64,000 nt of DNA from Streptomyces sp. JHA26 (GCF_002005565.1 NZ_BDJC01000040.1:1-64000); one strand, 5' to 3'. Positions 1 through 8,640 are shown, counted from the stretch's first letter. Notes: a model not told the origin generated them from the letters alone. Numbers and translations are program-made.

Positions 1-723
1 GAGGGGCCCTCCCGACTGCGGCCGCGGATCCTCGAGTGGGTCGCGCGGCTGGTGACTGAGGGCCACCTCCCCCGCCGCTTCCTCGTCCGAACCCGCGTGG
101 TGGGTGTCCGGTACGGCACCCAACAGTCCGTGATCGACGAAGTGATCGACGATCGCCTGGAGATGCCGGTCGTCCTGCTGCACAGACAGGACCCCGCCTA
201 CGCCGGGCAGGCCATCGCCGCGGCCGAGGACGCCGACCGGGCGGTGCGCCTCCTGGGGGACCTCGCCGCTGATCTGGCCCGGGCTAGTGGCTCCGAGCAG
301 GAGGGGCCGAAGGCCGCTGCCCATGCCGAGGGATTCGACGCGCTGGACCATGCGTACCGCGGTTGGCTGTCCGGCATGGCGAAGGTGCCCGACCCCTTCG
401 AGTACCGGCACATATGGCAGCGCCAGGTACGCCACACGGTGGGCCGCCTCGGTGACCGTCTCATCGCCGCCGCGGGCGATGCGGCCTGGGAGGGGCGGCT
501 CCACACCGACCACAAAAACAACACCCACTGGCTGAACGCGGGCCTGGCCGACGTGTGGTTCCGGGGGCGACTGGCCAGGGCGTTGGGGGATCCCGGCTCT
601 CCCGGCTCCGGAAGCGGCGGCGGGGATGCCGCCGCCTCGGCCGACGACGGTCCACCCGGGCCGGGACCCGCCGACCCGCGGGAAACCGATCACGCAGCGA
701 CCGACCTGGAGGTGCGTGCATGA
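1..723 (+). CDS. casA: Cse1/CasA (Cas8e) C-terminal part, type I-E Cascade large subunit; 5' end outside window
   Basis: The reading frame is open from the first base to the TGA at 721-723, giving 240 residues with no start in view. In type I-E systems Cse1 is the large Cascade subunit that recognises the PAM and recruits Cas3; its C-terminal part is a helical bundle, and this fragment looks helical (ILEWVARLVTEG, then an Ala-rich helix and a WLSG segment). Identity rests mainly on position, directly before casB in the standard order casA-B-C-D-E-1-2, with an ATGA overlap onto casB. The last 40 residues are Gly/Pro/Asp-rich and probably disordered. An internal ATG at 52 is not a likely start because the frame continues upstream. 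Whether cas3 precedes this gene cannot be seen. Confidence 0.85.
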   Translation, partial: EGPSRLRPRILEWVARLVTEGHLPRRFLVRTRVVGVRYGTQQSVIDEVIDDRLEMPVVLLHRQDPAYAGQAIAAAEDADRAVRLLGDLAADLARASGSEQEGPKAAAHAEGFDALDHAYRGWLSGMAKVPDPFEYRHIWQRQVRHTVGRLGDRLIAAAGDAAWEGRLHTDHKNNTHWLNAGLADVWFRGRLARALGDPGSPGSGSGGGDAAASADDGPPGPGPADPRETDHAATDLEVRA

Positions 724-1415
724 CCACCGCATCCGCATCCGCATCAGCCCCGCCCGTCACCGCTCCGGTCCACCAGCGGGTCGCGGAGCTGGCCGCCGCG
801 CTCATCGGCCCCTGGCAGGAGGGTTACCTCCAGGACAGGCCCCACGCGGTCGCCGCTCTCGCCCGCCTGCGCCGCGGCGCGGGCCGTGAGGCGGGCGAGA
901 CGCCCGACCTGTGGAACCTGATCGACACCGGTCAGCTCCACACCTCGGCCGAGGGGACGAGGCCGTTGAGCGAGGAGGAGCTGATCCGTGCCGAGAACGC
1001 GTTGCACGCGGCCCTCACCCTCTGGGCGTTCCACCAGCAGTCCCGCGGCACCCCCATGCACCGCCGCCACACCCGCGAGCGGCCGGGCGGCCTGGGTGCG
1101 GCGGTCCGGCGTCTGATGCCGGCCGACGGCGTCGACGACCCCGTCCGCAAGCGCCTGGTCCGCGCGGGCACCGCACCCGACCTCGTCACCCTCACCCAGA
1201 GGCTGCGCGACATCGTCGCCCTGTTGCGCCGTGACGACATCCCGCTCGACTACGGCCTCCTCGCCGGCCAGCTCTGCCGCTGGCAACAGCCCGACGGGCC
1301 CGCCACCGTCCGCCGCCACTGGGGCCGCTCCTTCCACGAGCAGCGACGCACCCCGCCGGCCCTCGACGAGAACACCACCCCGGACACCGACAAGGACGAC
1401 AAGGACGCCTCGTGA
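720..1415 (+). CDS. casB: Cse2/CasB, Cascade small subunit
   Basis: A 231-residue protein starting at the ATG that overlaps the casA stop (ATGA). Cse2 forms a dimer along the Cascade belly and stabilises the crRNA/target hybrid. The core (about residues 18-205) is helical and rich in Arg, including RRHWGRSFHEQ near the end, as expected for a nucleic-acid-binding Cse2. The protein is somewhat longer than usual because of a Ser/Ala-rich start and an acidic tail ending TDKDDKDAS. A longer frame beginning at 555 lies inside casA and is rejected. The gene ends in a GTGA overlap with cas7e, so translation is probably coupled. Confidence 0.88.
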   Translation: MTTASASASAPPVTAPVHQRVAELAAALIGPWQEGYLQDRPHAVAALARLRRGAGREAGETPDLWNLIDTGQLHTSAEGTRPLSEEELIRAENALHAALTLWAFHQQSRGTPMHRRHTRERPGGLGAAVRRLMPADGVDDPVRKRLVRAGTAPDLVTLTQRLRDIVALLRRDDIPLDYGLLAGQLCRWQQPDGPATVRRHWGRSFHEQRRTPPALDENTTPDTDKDDKDAS

Positions 1416-2608
1416 ACCGCATCTTCCTGGACGTGCACGCCCTGCAGACCGTCCCGCCCAGCAACCTCAACCGGGACGACACGGGCGCGCCCAAGACGGC
1501 CGTCTACGGCGGCGTCCCCCGCGCCCGTGTCTCCAGCCAGGCGTGGAAGCGGGCCATCCGCACCTACTTCAAGGACGAGCACCTGCTCGACCCCGCCGAG
1601 CTGGGTGTGCGCACCAAGAAGGTGGTGGAGCTCCTGGCCGACCGGATCACCGGGCTCGACGACTCCGTCGAACGGGAGACGGCGCTGAAGCTCGCCGACG
1701 AGACGGTCAAGGCCGCCGGCTTCAAGACCGAGGTCCCCAGGCGGAAGGCCGACCAGGCGAAGAAGGACGGCGGCCCCGCCCCCGCCCCCGAGAGCAAGTA
1801 CCTGGTCTTCCTCAGTTCCCGGCAGCTCGACGGCCTGGCCCGCCTCGCCCTCGAGGGAGCCGCCGACATCACGGCGTTCCTGAAGACCAAGGAGAACAAG
1901 GCCCGGGCCAAGGAGCTCGCGGACACCCGCCACTCCGTGGACATCGCCCTCTTCGGACGCATGGTCGCCGACATCGCCGACATCAACGTCGACGCCGCCG
2001 TACAGGTCGCGCACGCCCTCAGCGTCCACCGGGTCGACAACGAGTCCGACTACTACACCGCCGTCGACGACGAGAACACGGACGAGGAGACCGGTGCCGG
2101 AATGATCGGCACCGTCGACTTCAACTCGGCGACCCTCTACCGCTACGCCGCCCTCGGCGTGCACCAGCTCGCCGCCAACCTCGGCCAGGGCCTGCGCGAG
2201 GACGAACCGCGCACCGAGCCGGTCCGCCGCGCCGTCGAGGCGTTCGTGCAGGCTTTCGTCTCCTCCCTCCCCACCGGGAAGATCAATACCTTCGGGCACC
2301 ACACCGAGCCCGACGCCGTCGTCGTCAGGCTCCGCACCACCCGGCCGATCAGCTACGTCGCCGCCTTCGAGGACCCGGTCCGCAGCGGCGACGGCGGACA
2401 CCTGAGCGAGGCCGCCGACCGGCTCGCCGCCTACGCGTCCGACGTCGAACGCGCCTACGGCGACCCCGAGACCACCCTCACCTGGGTCCTGCGCGTCGGC
2501 CTCGCCACGCAGAAGCTCGCCGATCTGGGCACCGAGACCGGCACGCTGCGCGAACTCGCCGCCGCCGTCGGCCAGGCCGTCACGGAGCGCCTGGAGAAGC
2601 CCGCATGA
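1412..2608 (+). CDS. cas7e: Cas7e/CasC (Cse4), Cascade backbone subunit
   Basis: A 398-residue RAMP-fold protein with a GTG start that overlaps the casB stop. In type I-E Cascade six copies polymerise along the crRNA spacer. The N-terminus (FLDVHALQTVPPSNLNRDD) and the following R-A-R-V-S-S-Q-A-W-K-R-A motif at about residues 37-48 are hallmarks of the Cas7e family. A Lys-rich segment with PAPAPES at about residues 115-130 falls where the family has a variable thumb region. Length is close to the family norm. It overlaps cas5e by an ATGA junction. No frameshift or missing motif is seen. Confidence 0.95.
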   Translation: MNRIFLDVHALQTVPPSNLNRDDTGAPKTAVYGGVPRARVSSQAWKRAIRTYFKDEHLLDPAELGVRTKKVVELLADRITGLDDSVERETALKLADETVKAAGFKTEVPRRKADQAKKDGGPAPAPESKYLVFLSSRQLDGLARLALEGAADITAFLKTKENKARAKELADTRHSVDIALFGRMVADIADINVDAAVQVAHALSVHRVDNESDYYTAVDDENTDEETGAGMIGTVDFNSATLYRYAALGVHQLAANLGQGLREDEPRTEPVRRAVEAFVQAFVSSLPTGKINTFGHHTEPDAVVVRLRTTRPISYVAAFEDPVRSGDGGHLSEAADRLAAYASDVERAYGDPETTLTWVLRVGLATQKLADLGTETGTLRELAAAVGQAVTERLEKPA

Positions 2609-3348
2609 GTCGCACGAGTGCGCTTGTCCTCCGCCTGGCAGGGCCCCTGCAGTCCTGGGGGGCCTCCTCCCGCTTCACCCGCCGTACCACCGAATCGGCC
2701 CCGACCAAGAGCGGCGTCGTCGGCCTGCTCGCCGCGGCGGCCGGCCTCGAGCGCGGTGACGACACCGGCCTCGCCCCCCTGGCGGCCCTCAGGTTCGGAG
2801 TCCGCATCGACCAGCCGGGCACCCGCCTCCGGGACTTCCACACCGCCCACCACGGCGTCACCGGCGACTCCATGCCGCTGTCCGAGCGGTTCTACCTCGC
2901 CGATGCCGTGTTCGTCGCCGCCGTCGAGGGCGACCACACCCTGCTCACCGGCCTGCACGACGCCCTGCACACCCCGGCGTACCCGCCTTACCTCGGTCGG
3001 CGCTCGTGCCCGCCCTCCGAGCCCGTCGTCCTCGGGCTGCACGAGGACACGCGCCTGGAGGACGTGCTGGCGAGCGTGCCGTGGCAGGCGTCCGCCTGGT
3101 ACCGCCGGCGCCACCGCACTCCGCAGACCCTGACCGTGCTGCGGGAGACGGCCGCCGACGATGACGCGCGGACGGCGGACGTCCTGCGCGACCAGCCGGT
3201 CAGCTTCGACGCCGCACACCGGCGGCACGCACTGCGCACCGTCGTCACCGCCCCCGTACCCACCCCGGTCCCGGCGGGTGGTGGTAGCCCGCGGAACACG
3301 CACGATCCGTTCGCCGCCCTCGATGTCCTGGAGGATGAGAGCGCCTGA
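2605..3348 (+). CDS. cas5e: Cas5e/CasD, crRNA 5'-handle-binding Cascade subunit
   Basis: A 247-residue RAMP protein starting at the ATG overlapping the cas7e stop. Cas5e caps the 5' end of the crRNA and holds the eight-nucleotide handle. The start LVLRLAGPLQSWG (residues 7-19) is the family signature, followed by a Gly-rich K-S-G-V-V-G-L-L segment. A longer same-frame ORF from 1231 exists only because it runs through cas7e in another frame. The stop TGA at 3346-3348 shares its last A with the start ATG of cas6e, so these genes are also coupled. The last 40 residues are Pro/Gly-rich. Confidence 0.95.
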   Translation: MSRTSALVLRLAGPLQSWGASSRFTRRTTESAPTKSGVVGLLAAAAGLERGDDTGLAPLAALRFGVRIDQPGTRLRDFHTAHHGVTGDSMPLSERFYLADAVFVAAVEGDHTLLTGLHDALHTPAYPPYLGRRSCPPSEPVVLGLHEDTRLEDVLASVPWQASAWYRRRHRTPQTLTVLRETAADDDARTADVLRDQPVSFDAAHRRHALRTVVTAPVPTPVPAGGGSPRNTHDPFAALDVLEDESA

Positions 3349-4136
3349 TGTTCATCTCCCGCTTCCGGGTCAACACCGCACGCCCCGGCGCCCGCCGCCT
3401 GTTGTCCTCGCCCCAGGCCATGCACGCGGCCGTCATGTCGTCGTTCCCGCACATTCTGCCCTCCGACAGCCCGGCGCCCGACGCACCGCGAGTGCTGTGG
3501 CGTCTGGACCAGCAGGCCCGCGCCGAGGTGCTGCTGTACATCGTCAGCCCCGACCGTCCCGACCTGACACACCTGGTCGAGCAGGCCGGATGGCCCGCCG
3601 TCGCCGATCCCGAGAACCCCGGCTGGCAGACCCGGCCCTACGCCCCTCTCCTCGACCGGCTGACCGCGGGCGACCGCTGGGCGTTCCGCCTGACCGCGAA
3701 CCCCGTGCACACCGTCCGCCGCAAGGAGGGCGAGCCCCGCAAACTCACCGCCCACCTGACACCCGTCCACCAGATGGGCTGGCTGCTCGACGAGGAACGC
3801 CAGAAGCGCCTCGGCCTCCGTGTCTGCGAGAAACCGGCCGACCGCCGGCTCCTGCCCGAGGGCACCACCCACCACAAGCGGCCCCACCCCGGCGACCGGT
3901 ATGAGCTGACCGTACGGGACACGCGGTCCCTCTCCTTCAGCAAGTCCCGGGGCACCGACGGACGCCGGGACAAACCCGTCTCCGTCGTCGCCGTCACCTT
4001 CGAAGGACGGCTGGAGGTCACCGACCCCGACGCCCTGCGCCGTGCCCTCACCCAGGGCATCGGCCGGGCCCGCGCCTACGGCTGCGGCCTCCTCACCCTG
4101 GCACCCCTCGCCCAGCCCGCCCGGAAGGCGCCGTGA
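3348..4136 (+). CDS. cas6e: Cas6e/CasE, pre-crRNA endoribonuclease
   Basis: A 262-residue double ferredoxin-fold RNase that cleaves each repeat 3' of its stem-loop and stays bound to the crRNA 3' hairpin. His26 (in PQAMHAAV) sits where the catalytic histidine of the family lies. The C-terminal G-I-G-R-A-R-A-Y-G-C-G-L-L-T-L is the Gly-rich RAMP loop. The expected cut in the local repeat lies after repeat base 21, leaving an 8-nt handle AUGGUCCC. The start overlaps the cas5e stop by one base and the end overlaps cas1 by GTGA. Confidence 0.95.
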   Translation: MFISRFRVNTARPGARRLLSSPQAMHAAVMSSFPHILPSDSPAPDAPRVLWRLDQQARAEVLLYIVSPDRPDLTHLVEQAGWPAVADPENPGWQTRPYAPLLDRLTAGDRWAFRLTANPVHTVRRKEGEPRKLTAHLTPVHQMGWLLDEERQKRLGLRVCEKPADRRLLPEGTTHHKRPHPGDRYELTVRDTRSLSFSKSRGTDGRRDKPVSVVAVTFEGRLEVTDPDALRRALTQGIGRARAYGCGLLTLAPLAQPARKAP

Positions 4137-5101
4137 GCACGGTCGCCCGACGCCCGACGCTCACTCCCCGGCAGCTCACCCGCACCGATGACCGCCTCTC
4201 CTTCGTCTACCTGGAACGGTGCACGGTCCACCGCGACGCCAACGCCATCACGGCGCAGGACGCGGAGGGCACCACCCACATCCCGTCGGCGACCATCGGC
4301 ACCCTCCTCCTCGGCCCCGGCACCCGCGTCACCCACCAGGCCATGAGCGTGCTGGGCGAGACCGGCGCGGCGGTCTGCTGGGTCGGTGAACACGGTGTGC
4401 GCTACTACGCGTCCGGCCGCGCGCTCAGCCGCTCCTCCGCCCTCATGGAGGCCCAGGCCCGGCAGTGGGCCAACCCGCGCAGCCGTCTCGCCGTGGCACG
4501 CGCGATGTACCGGCTGCGCTTCCCGGAGGAGGACCCGGCCGGACTCACCCGGCACGAACTCCTCGGCCGGGAGGGAAGACGGGTCAAGGACTGCTACCGG
4601 GCCGAGGCCGCCCGCACCGGCGTCCCCTGGCGGGGCCGCCGCTACACTCCCGGCGACTTCACCAGCGGCGACGCCGTCAACCAGGCCGTCACCGCCGCCG
4701 CCCAGTGCATGTACGGCATCGCCCACGCCGTCGTCACCTCCCTGGGCTGTAGCCCGGCCCTCGGCTTCATCCACTCCGGCCACGAACTGTCCTTCGTCCT
4801 GGACGTCGCCGACCTCTACAAGACGGAAATCGGCATCCCACTCGCCTTCGACGTGGCCGCACAGGACGAGGAGGACGTCGGTCCCCGCACCCGCCGCGCG
4901 CTGCGGGACCGCATCAACGAGACGTCCCTGCTGAACCGGTGCGTCGACGACATCAAACGCCTCCTGCTGCCGGAGGCGCCCGGCTCCACCGACCCGGGCG
5001 GCGATCGGGACGTCGTCACGCTCCAGAGCGACCGTGACCACCAGGTCGCCTCCGGCGTCAACCACGACGGGCCCGACGGCTACGGGGACGTGCTCTGGTG
5101 A
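4133..5101 (+). CDS. cas1: Cas1e, spacer-integration nuclease
   Basis: A 322-residue Cas1 of the type I-E branch, the catalytic subunit of the Cas1-Cas2 integrase that inserts protospacers at the leader-proximal repeat. Conserved metal ligands are present: Glu147 in GREGRR, His214 in GFIHSG and Asp227 in DVADLYK. The Glu-to-His and His-to-Asp spacings of 67 and 13 match those I recall for E. coli Cas1. The N-terminal beta domain begins with VYLERC. GTG start, overlapping cas6e; the end overlaps cas2 by GTGA. All catalytic residues being intact suggests working adaptation machinery. Confidence 0.96.
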   Translation: MSTVARRPTLTPRQLTRTDDRLSFVYLERCTVHRDANAITAQDAEGTTHIPSATIGTLLLGPGTRVTHQAMSVLGETGAAVCWVGEHGVRYYASGRALSRSSALMEAQARQWANPRSRLAVARAMYRLRFPEEDPAGLTRHELLGREGRRVKDCYRAEAARTGVPWRGRRYTPGDFTSGDAVNQAVTAAAQCMYGIAHAVVTSLGCSPALGFIHSGHELSFVLDVADLYKTEIGIPLAFDVAAQDEEDVGPRTRRALRDRINETSLLNRCVDDIKRLLLPEAPGSTDPGGDRDVVTLQSDRDHQVASGVNHDGPDGYGDVLW

Positions 5102-5460
5102 CCGTCATCGTCCTCACCAACTGCCCGGCCGGACTGCGCGGCTTCCTCACGCGCTGGCTGCTGGAGATCTCCGCCGGCGTGTTCGTGGGCAACCCCTCGG
5201 CCCGGATCCGCGACGCGCTCTGGGAAGAGGTCCAGCAGTACGCCGACCAGGGCCGCGCCCTGCTGGCCCACACCACCAACAACGAACAGGGCTTCACCTT
5301 CCGCACTCACGACCATGCCTGGCACCCGATCGACCACGAGGGCATCACCCTCATCCGCCGCCCCGCCCCGAACGCACCCGCCTCCGGCCCAGCACCCCGC
5401 AGCGGCCCGCCGTCCGGCTGGAGCAGAGCCTCCAAACGCCGCCGCTTCGGAAGAGGCTGA
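5098..5460 (+). CDS. cas2: Cas2e, adaptation complex structural subunit
   Basis: A 120-residue protein whose start TVIVLTNCPAGLRGFLTRW and following LEISAGVFVG are the type I-E Cas2 signature. A Cas2 dimer bridges two Cas1 dimers and sets spacer length, here almost always 32 nt. GTG start overlaps the cas1 stop. The C-terminal 25 residues are Pro/Ser/Arg-rich and variable in the family. This is the last gene of the operon; the array leader begins immediately after its stop. Confidence 0.95.
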   Translation: MTVIVLTNCPAGLRGFLTRWLLEISAGVFVGNPSARIRDALWEEVQQYADQGRALLAHTTNNEQGFTFRTHDHAWHPIDHEGITLIRRPAPNAPASGPAPRSGPPSGWSRASKRRRFGRG

Positions 5461-5552
5461 TGCACACCAAGTCCGTTACATCCCATTCGCCGGAATCGAA
5501 GAAAGTACTCAAAAACCGCCTCCGGCACTAGTAAACCCACAGCTCACCCAGT
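5461..5552 (+). promoter_or_regulatory. CRISPR leader
   Basis: Ninety-two bases between cas2 and the first repeat, noticeably richer in A+T than the flanks (for example GAAAGTACTCAAAAACC and CACTAGTAAACCC). Leaders carry the array promoter and direct insertion of new spacers. The leader is placed at this end because the array follows the cas operon on the same strand and because degenerate repeats cluster at the far end. No -10/-35 pair could be called with confidence. Confidence 0.7.
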
Positions 5553-7900
5553 CTGCTCCCCGCACCCGCGGGGATGGTCCCAGCAGCAGCGCCCCGGCCG
5601 GCGCCACCACCGGCTGCTCCCCGCACCCGCGGGGATGGTCCCTGGGCCGCGGTCATCAGGGCGATGCCCAGCAGCTGCTCCCCGCACCCGCGGGGATGGT
5701 CCCTACTACGTAGCGTGGTAGTTCGCTGACGGTCACTGCTCCCCGCACCCGCGGGGATGGTCCCCCTCCTTGCCTGCTCCAACTCGCTTGGCGTAGCTGC
5801 TCCCCGCACCCGCGGGGATGGTCCCCCGGTGATCCGCAGATCCCGGAACGAGGAGTCCTGCTCCCCGCACCCGCGGGGATGGTCCCTCCCCGTCGGCCCC
5901 TCCGCCTTGAGCCGGATCCTGCTCCCCGCACCCGCGGGGATGGTCCCACGTCGCGGTCGCCGGCGCCGGCGTGGTTGGCGCTGCTCCCCGCACCCGCGGG
6001 GATGGTCCCCCGCTAACCCATAAGACCCGCTAACCCGCCAACTGCTCCCCGCACCCGCGGGGATGGTCCCGACACCCTGATGGTGACCAGCCGCACCGTC
6101 GCCTGCTCCCCGCACCCGCGGGGATGGTCCCCCGTCGTGGGACAAGGTTCTCGACGCCGAGGGCTGCTCCCCGCACCCGCGGGGATGGTCCCGAAGAGAT
6201 CGACTCGATCATGTCCGGCCTGGTCTGCTCCCCGCACCCGCGGGGATGGTCCCCGTCGCACCTCGAGTTCGGCAGCTATCCGGCGCTGCTCCCCGCACCC
6301 GCGGGGATGGTCCCAAGCCCCTCACCGGCCCCGCCCGTCTCGGGCTCTGCTCCCCGCACCCGCGGGGATGGTCCCGGCGTGATCATCTGGCAGCCGGGCG
6401 CCGGTCTCTGCTCCCCGCACCCGCGGGGATGGTCCCTAGTGGGCCGTATGCCGATGGAGGCGACATGGCTGCTCCCCGCACCTGCGGGGATGGTCCCGCG
6501 TCGCCCGGCCGCCAGACGATCACACCGCCCTGCTCCCCGCACCCGCGGGGATGGTCCCTCCACTTCTCCCGGTTCGTGGACATGGCGCAGCTGCTCCCCG
6601 CACCCGCGGGGATGGTCCTCCGGCGGTGCCGCCGTAGGCGATGGCTCCGAGCTGCTCCCCGCACCCGCGGGGATGGTCCCCACCGCGCCAGCTGCATCGA
6701 TCCGGCCCGGGACTGCTCCCCGCACCCGCGGGGATGGTCCCTCTCCGGCCTTCACGCCCTGGATGAACGCGACCTGCTCCCCGCACCCGCGGGGATGGTC
6801 CCGGCACGTAGCCCTCCCCGCCGGTCTCCGGCTCCTGCTCCCCGCACCCGCGGGGATGGTCCCCGGGAAGTTCGCCGATCGGGTTGGCGCCCGATCTGCT
6901 CCCCGCACCCGCGGGGATGGTCCCCCGCAGGTGGATCCGGCCCTCGCGGTCGCCGCCTGCTCCCCGCACCCGCGGGGATGGTCCCGCCCACCAGCTGAAG
7001 CTGCTCCTCGACAAGACCTGCTCCCCGCACCCGCGGGGATGGTCCCAGCAACCGGCGGCTGAAGGAAGCCGGGTGGCTCTGCTCCCCGCACCCGCGGGGA
7101 TGGTCCCTGACGAGCGTCGTGGATGCCTTCAGCAGCACGCTGCTCCCCGCATCCGCGGGGATGGTCCCAACGTCGTGGGCGAGGGCCTGGCCCGCGATAT
7201 CTGCTCCCCGCACCCGCGGGGATGGTCCCGGCGGCTGGAAGAAATGCCGGCCGACGCTGTCCTGCTCCCCGCACCCGCGGGGATGGTCCCAACGTCGTGG
7301 GCGAGGGCCTGGCCCGCGATATCTGCTCCCCGCACCCGCGGGGATGGTCCCCACTTCGCGGAGATCTTCCGCCAAGCCTTCGACTGCTCCCCGCACCCGC
7401 GGGGATGGTCCCCCGGCCGCGTGGGGCAACAAGCGCAAGGGGTACTGCTCCCCGCACCCGCGGGGATGGTCCCCACACCTGAACGTCGTCACCCTTGGAC
7501 GTCATCTGCTCCCCGCACCCGCGGGGATGGTCCCGCAGCGTGAACAGCGACGACGAGTCGCTCTGACTGCTCCCCGCACCCGCGGGGATGGTCCCGAGCA
7601 GAAGGTGCGCTCCAAGCTCGGGCTCTACTGCTCCCCGCACCCGCGGGGATGGTCCCGTACGGGACGTCAAGCGGAAGCTGCTTGCGGACTGCTCCCCGCA
7701 CCCCCGGGGATGGTCCCCAGCGCTTTCTCTGGTTCGTGGACCACTGGGGCTGCTCCCCGCACTCGCGGGGATGGCCCCCGGCAGGTGTACAGGCCGAATG
7801 GCTACCTTGCCTGCTCCCTGCACCTGCAGGGATGGTCCGACGATCCGGACGTCGTCCAGGCCCGCGCTGTTCTGCTCCCCGTACCCGCGAGGATGCACCC
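5553..7900 (+). CRISPR. Type I-E CRISPR array, 39 repeats and 38 spacers
   Basis: A 29-bp repeat recurs every 61 bp from 5553 to the last copy at 7872-7900. It begins CTGCTCCCCGC, has loop ACCC, the matching arm GCGGGG, and ends ATGGTCCC; CCCCGC/GCGGGG form the stem. Spacers are 32 nt except the seventh (5948-5980), which is 33 nt. Repeat variants: copies 16 (6469), 18 (6591) and 27 (7140) have one change each; copies 36-39 (7689, 7750, 7811, 7872) are progressively degenerate, marking the old, leader-distal end. Spacers 27 (7169-7200) and 29 (7291-7322) are identical. Repeat orientation matches the E. coli I-E repeat, so crRNA is read on the + strand with a handle AUGGUCCC. Confidence 0.99.
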
Positions 7901-7994
7901 ACGCCGGGGGTGCCATCCTGCCCGGCCTGTTGTCCGTGACTTCGGGTGGATGGTCGCCCGCCGGCTGGGACGACCGCAGGGATGTTGCCGCGTC

Positions 7995-8405
7995 CTAAGC
8001 CGCACCCAGCTCGCACCACACGTACTTCCCCCGGTTGCCGTCCCTCGTCAGCGGCTGCCAGCCCCAGACGTCGGCGCAGGCGCGCACGAGGGCCAGGCCC
8101 CTGCCGTCCTCCCGCTCCAGCGCGGGGGTGAAGGGCTGCGGAGGCTCCGGCGGTGACGGGTCCGCGTCCCAGGCGCCGATCCGCAGGGTTCCCGTCCCCG
8201 TCCAGCACACGCGCAGAGCGGCTGGCCCCTTGGTGTGACGCACGGCGTTGGAGACCAACTCCGTCGCGAGCAGTTCCGCGACGTCGACCAGGCGGATCAG
8301 GCCGTGCACGGTGAGGATCAGACGCAGGGTGCGGCGGCAGACGGTGACGGCTCTCGGGTCGTGCGGGATGTACAGGGAGTACTCCCACGGTTCGGTTTCG
8401 GGCAT
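7995..8405 (-). CDS. ATP-binding protein, HATPase (anti-sigma/RsbW-like)
   Basis: A 136-residue protein with a histidine-kinase-like ATPase fold. The N box is ELLATELVSNAVRHT, and DGRGLALVRACADVWGW matches a G-type ATP-lid motif, as in the many small RsbW-like proteins of Streptomyces. These proteins act as anti-sigma kinases or as partners of XRE regulators. The start at 8405 (MPETEPWEY) is chosen over 8468 because GAGAAAGAAG lies just upstream and family members begin there. It is divergent from the XRE/DUF397 pair, the usual three-gene grouping. Its 3' end faces the distal end of the CRISPR array. Target sigma factor unknown. Confidence 0.85.
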   Translation of the reverse strand: MPETEPWEYSLYIPHDPRAVTVCRRTLRLILTVHGLIRLVDVAELLATELVSNAVRHTKGPAALRVCWTGTGTLRIGAWDADPSPPEPPQPFTPALEREDGRGLALVRACADVWGWQPLTRDGNRGKYVWCELGAA

Positions 8406-8640
8406 GCGAACTTCTTTCTCGGTCAGGGGACTTGGGGCTCTGTGCTGTTCCGGTTCGCGCGGTGTCATTGCCGCTTCGCCAGGGCAGGGCGGAGCGGTGC
8501 GCTTCCAGCGCCCGGGAGCTGCACAGGGTGACTCTCTCGTGACTGAACGTAGGTCTAAAGATTCATGTTGCGCAAGCCGTTCGCGTAACCTGACCCCGAA
8601 TGAGGTGCGGACGCAGGCGCGTGGGATGGGAGAGCAGCCG

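Noticed and set aside
18..36. NotI, BamHI and XhoI sites side by side (GCGGCCGCGGATCCTCGAG), like a cloning linker
   Set aside because: The bases are in frame with the open casA end (R-P-R-I-L-E-W-V) and fit a normal Cse1-like helix, and there is no vector sequence; most likely chance in GC-rich code.
1231..3348. 705-codon frame ending in cas5e
   Set aside because: Its first two thirds run through cas7e in a wrong frame; the true cas5e start is the ATG at 2605.
6559..7749. Spacers 17 and 36 share GGTTCGTGGAC with a 1-nt offset
   Set aside because: Only 17 of 31 bases agree and an 11-base match is expected by chance at about this number of comparisons in GC-rich DNA.
5528..7916. Long ORFs on both strands across the array with repeating GPSPRVRGA or SPHPRGWS units
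   Set aside because: They are made by translating the 61-bp repeat-spacer unit and shift through all frames; not genes.
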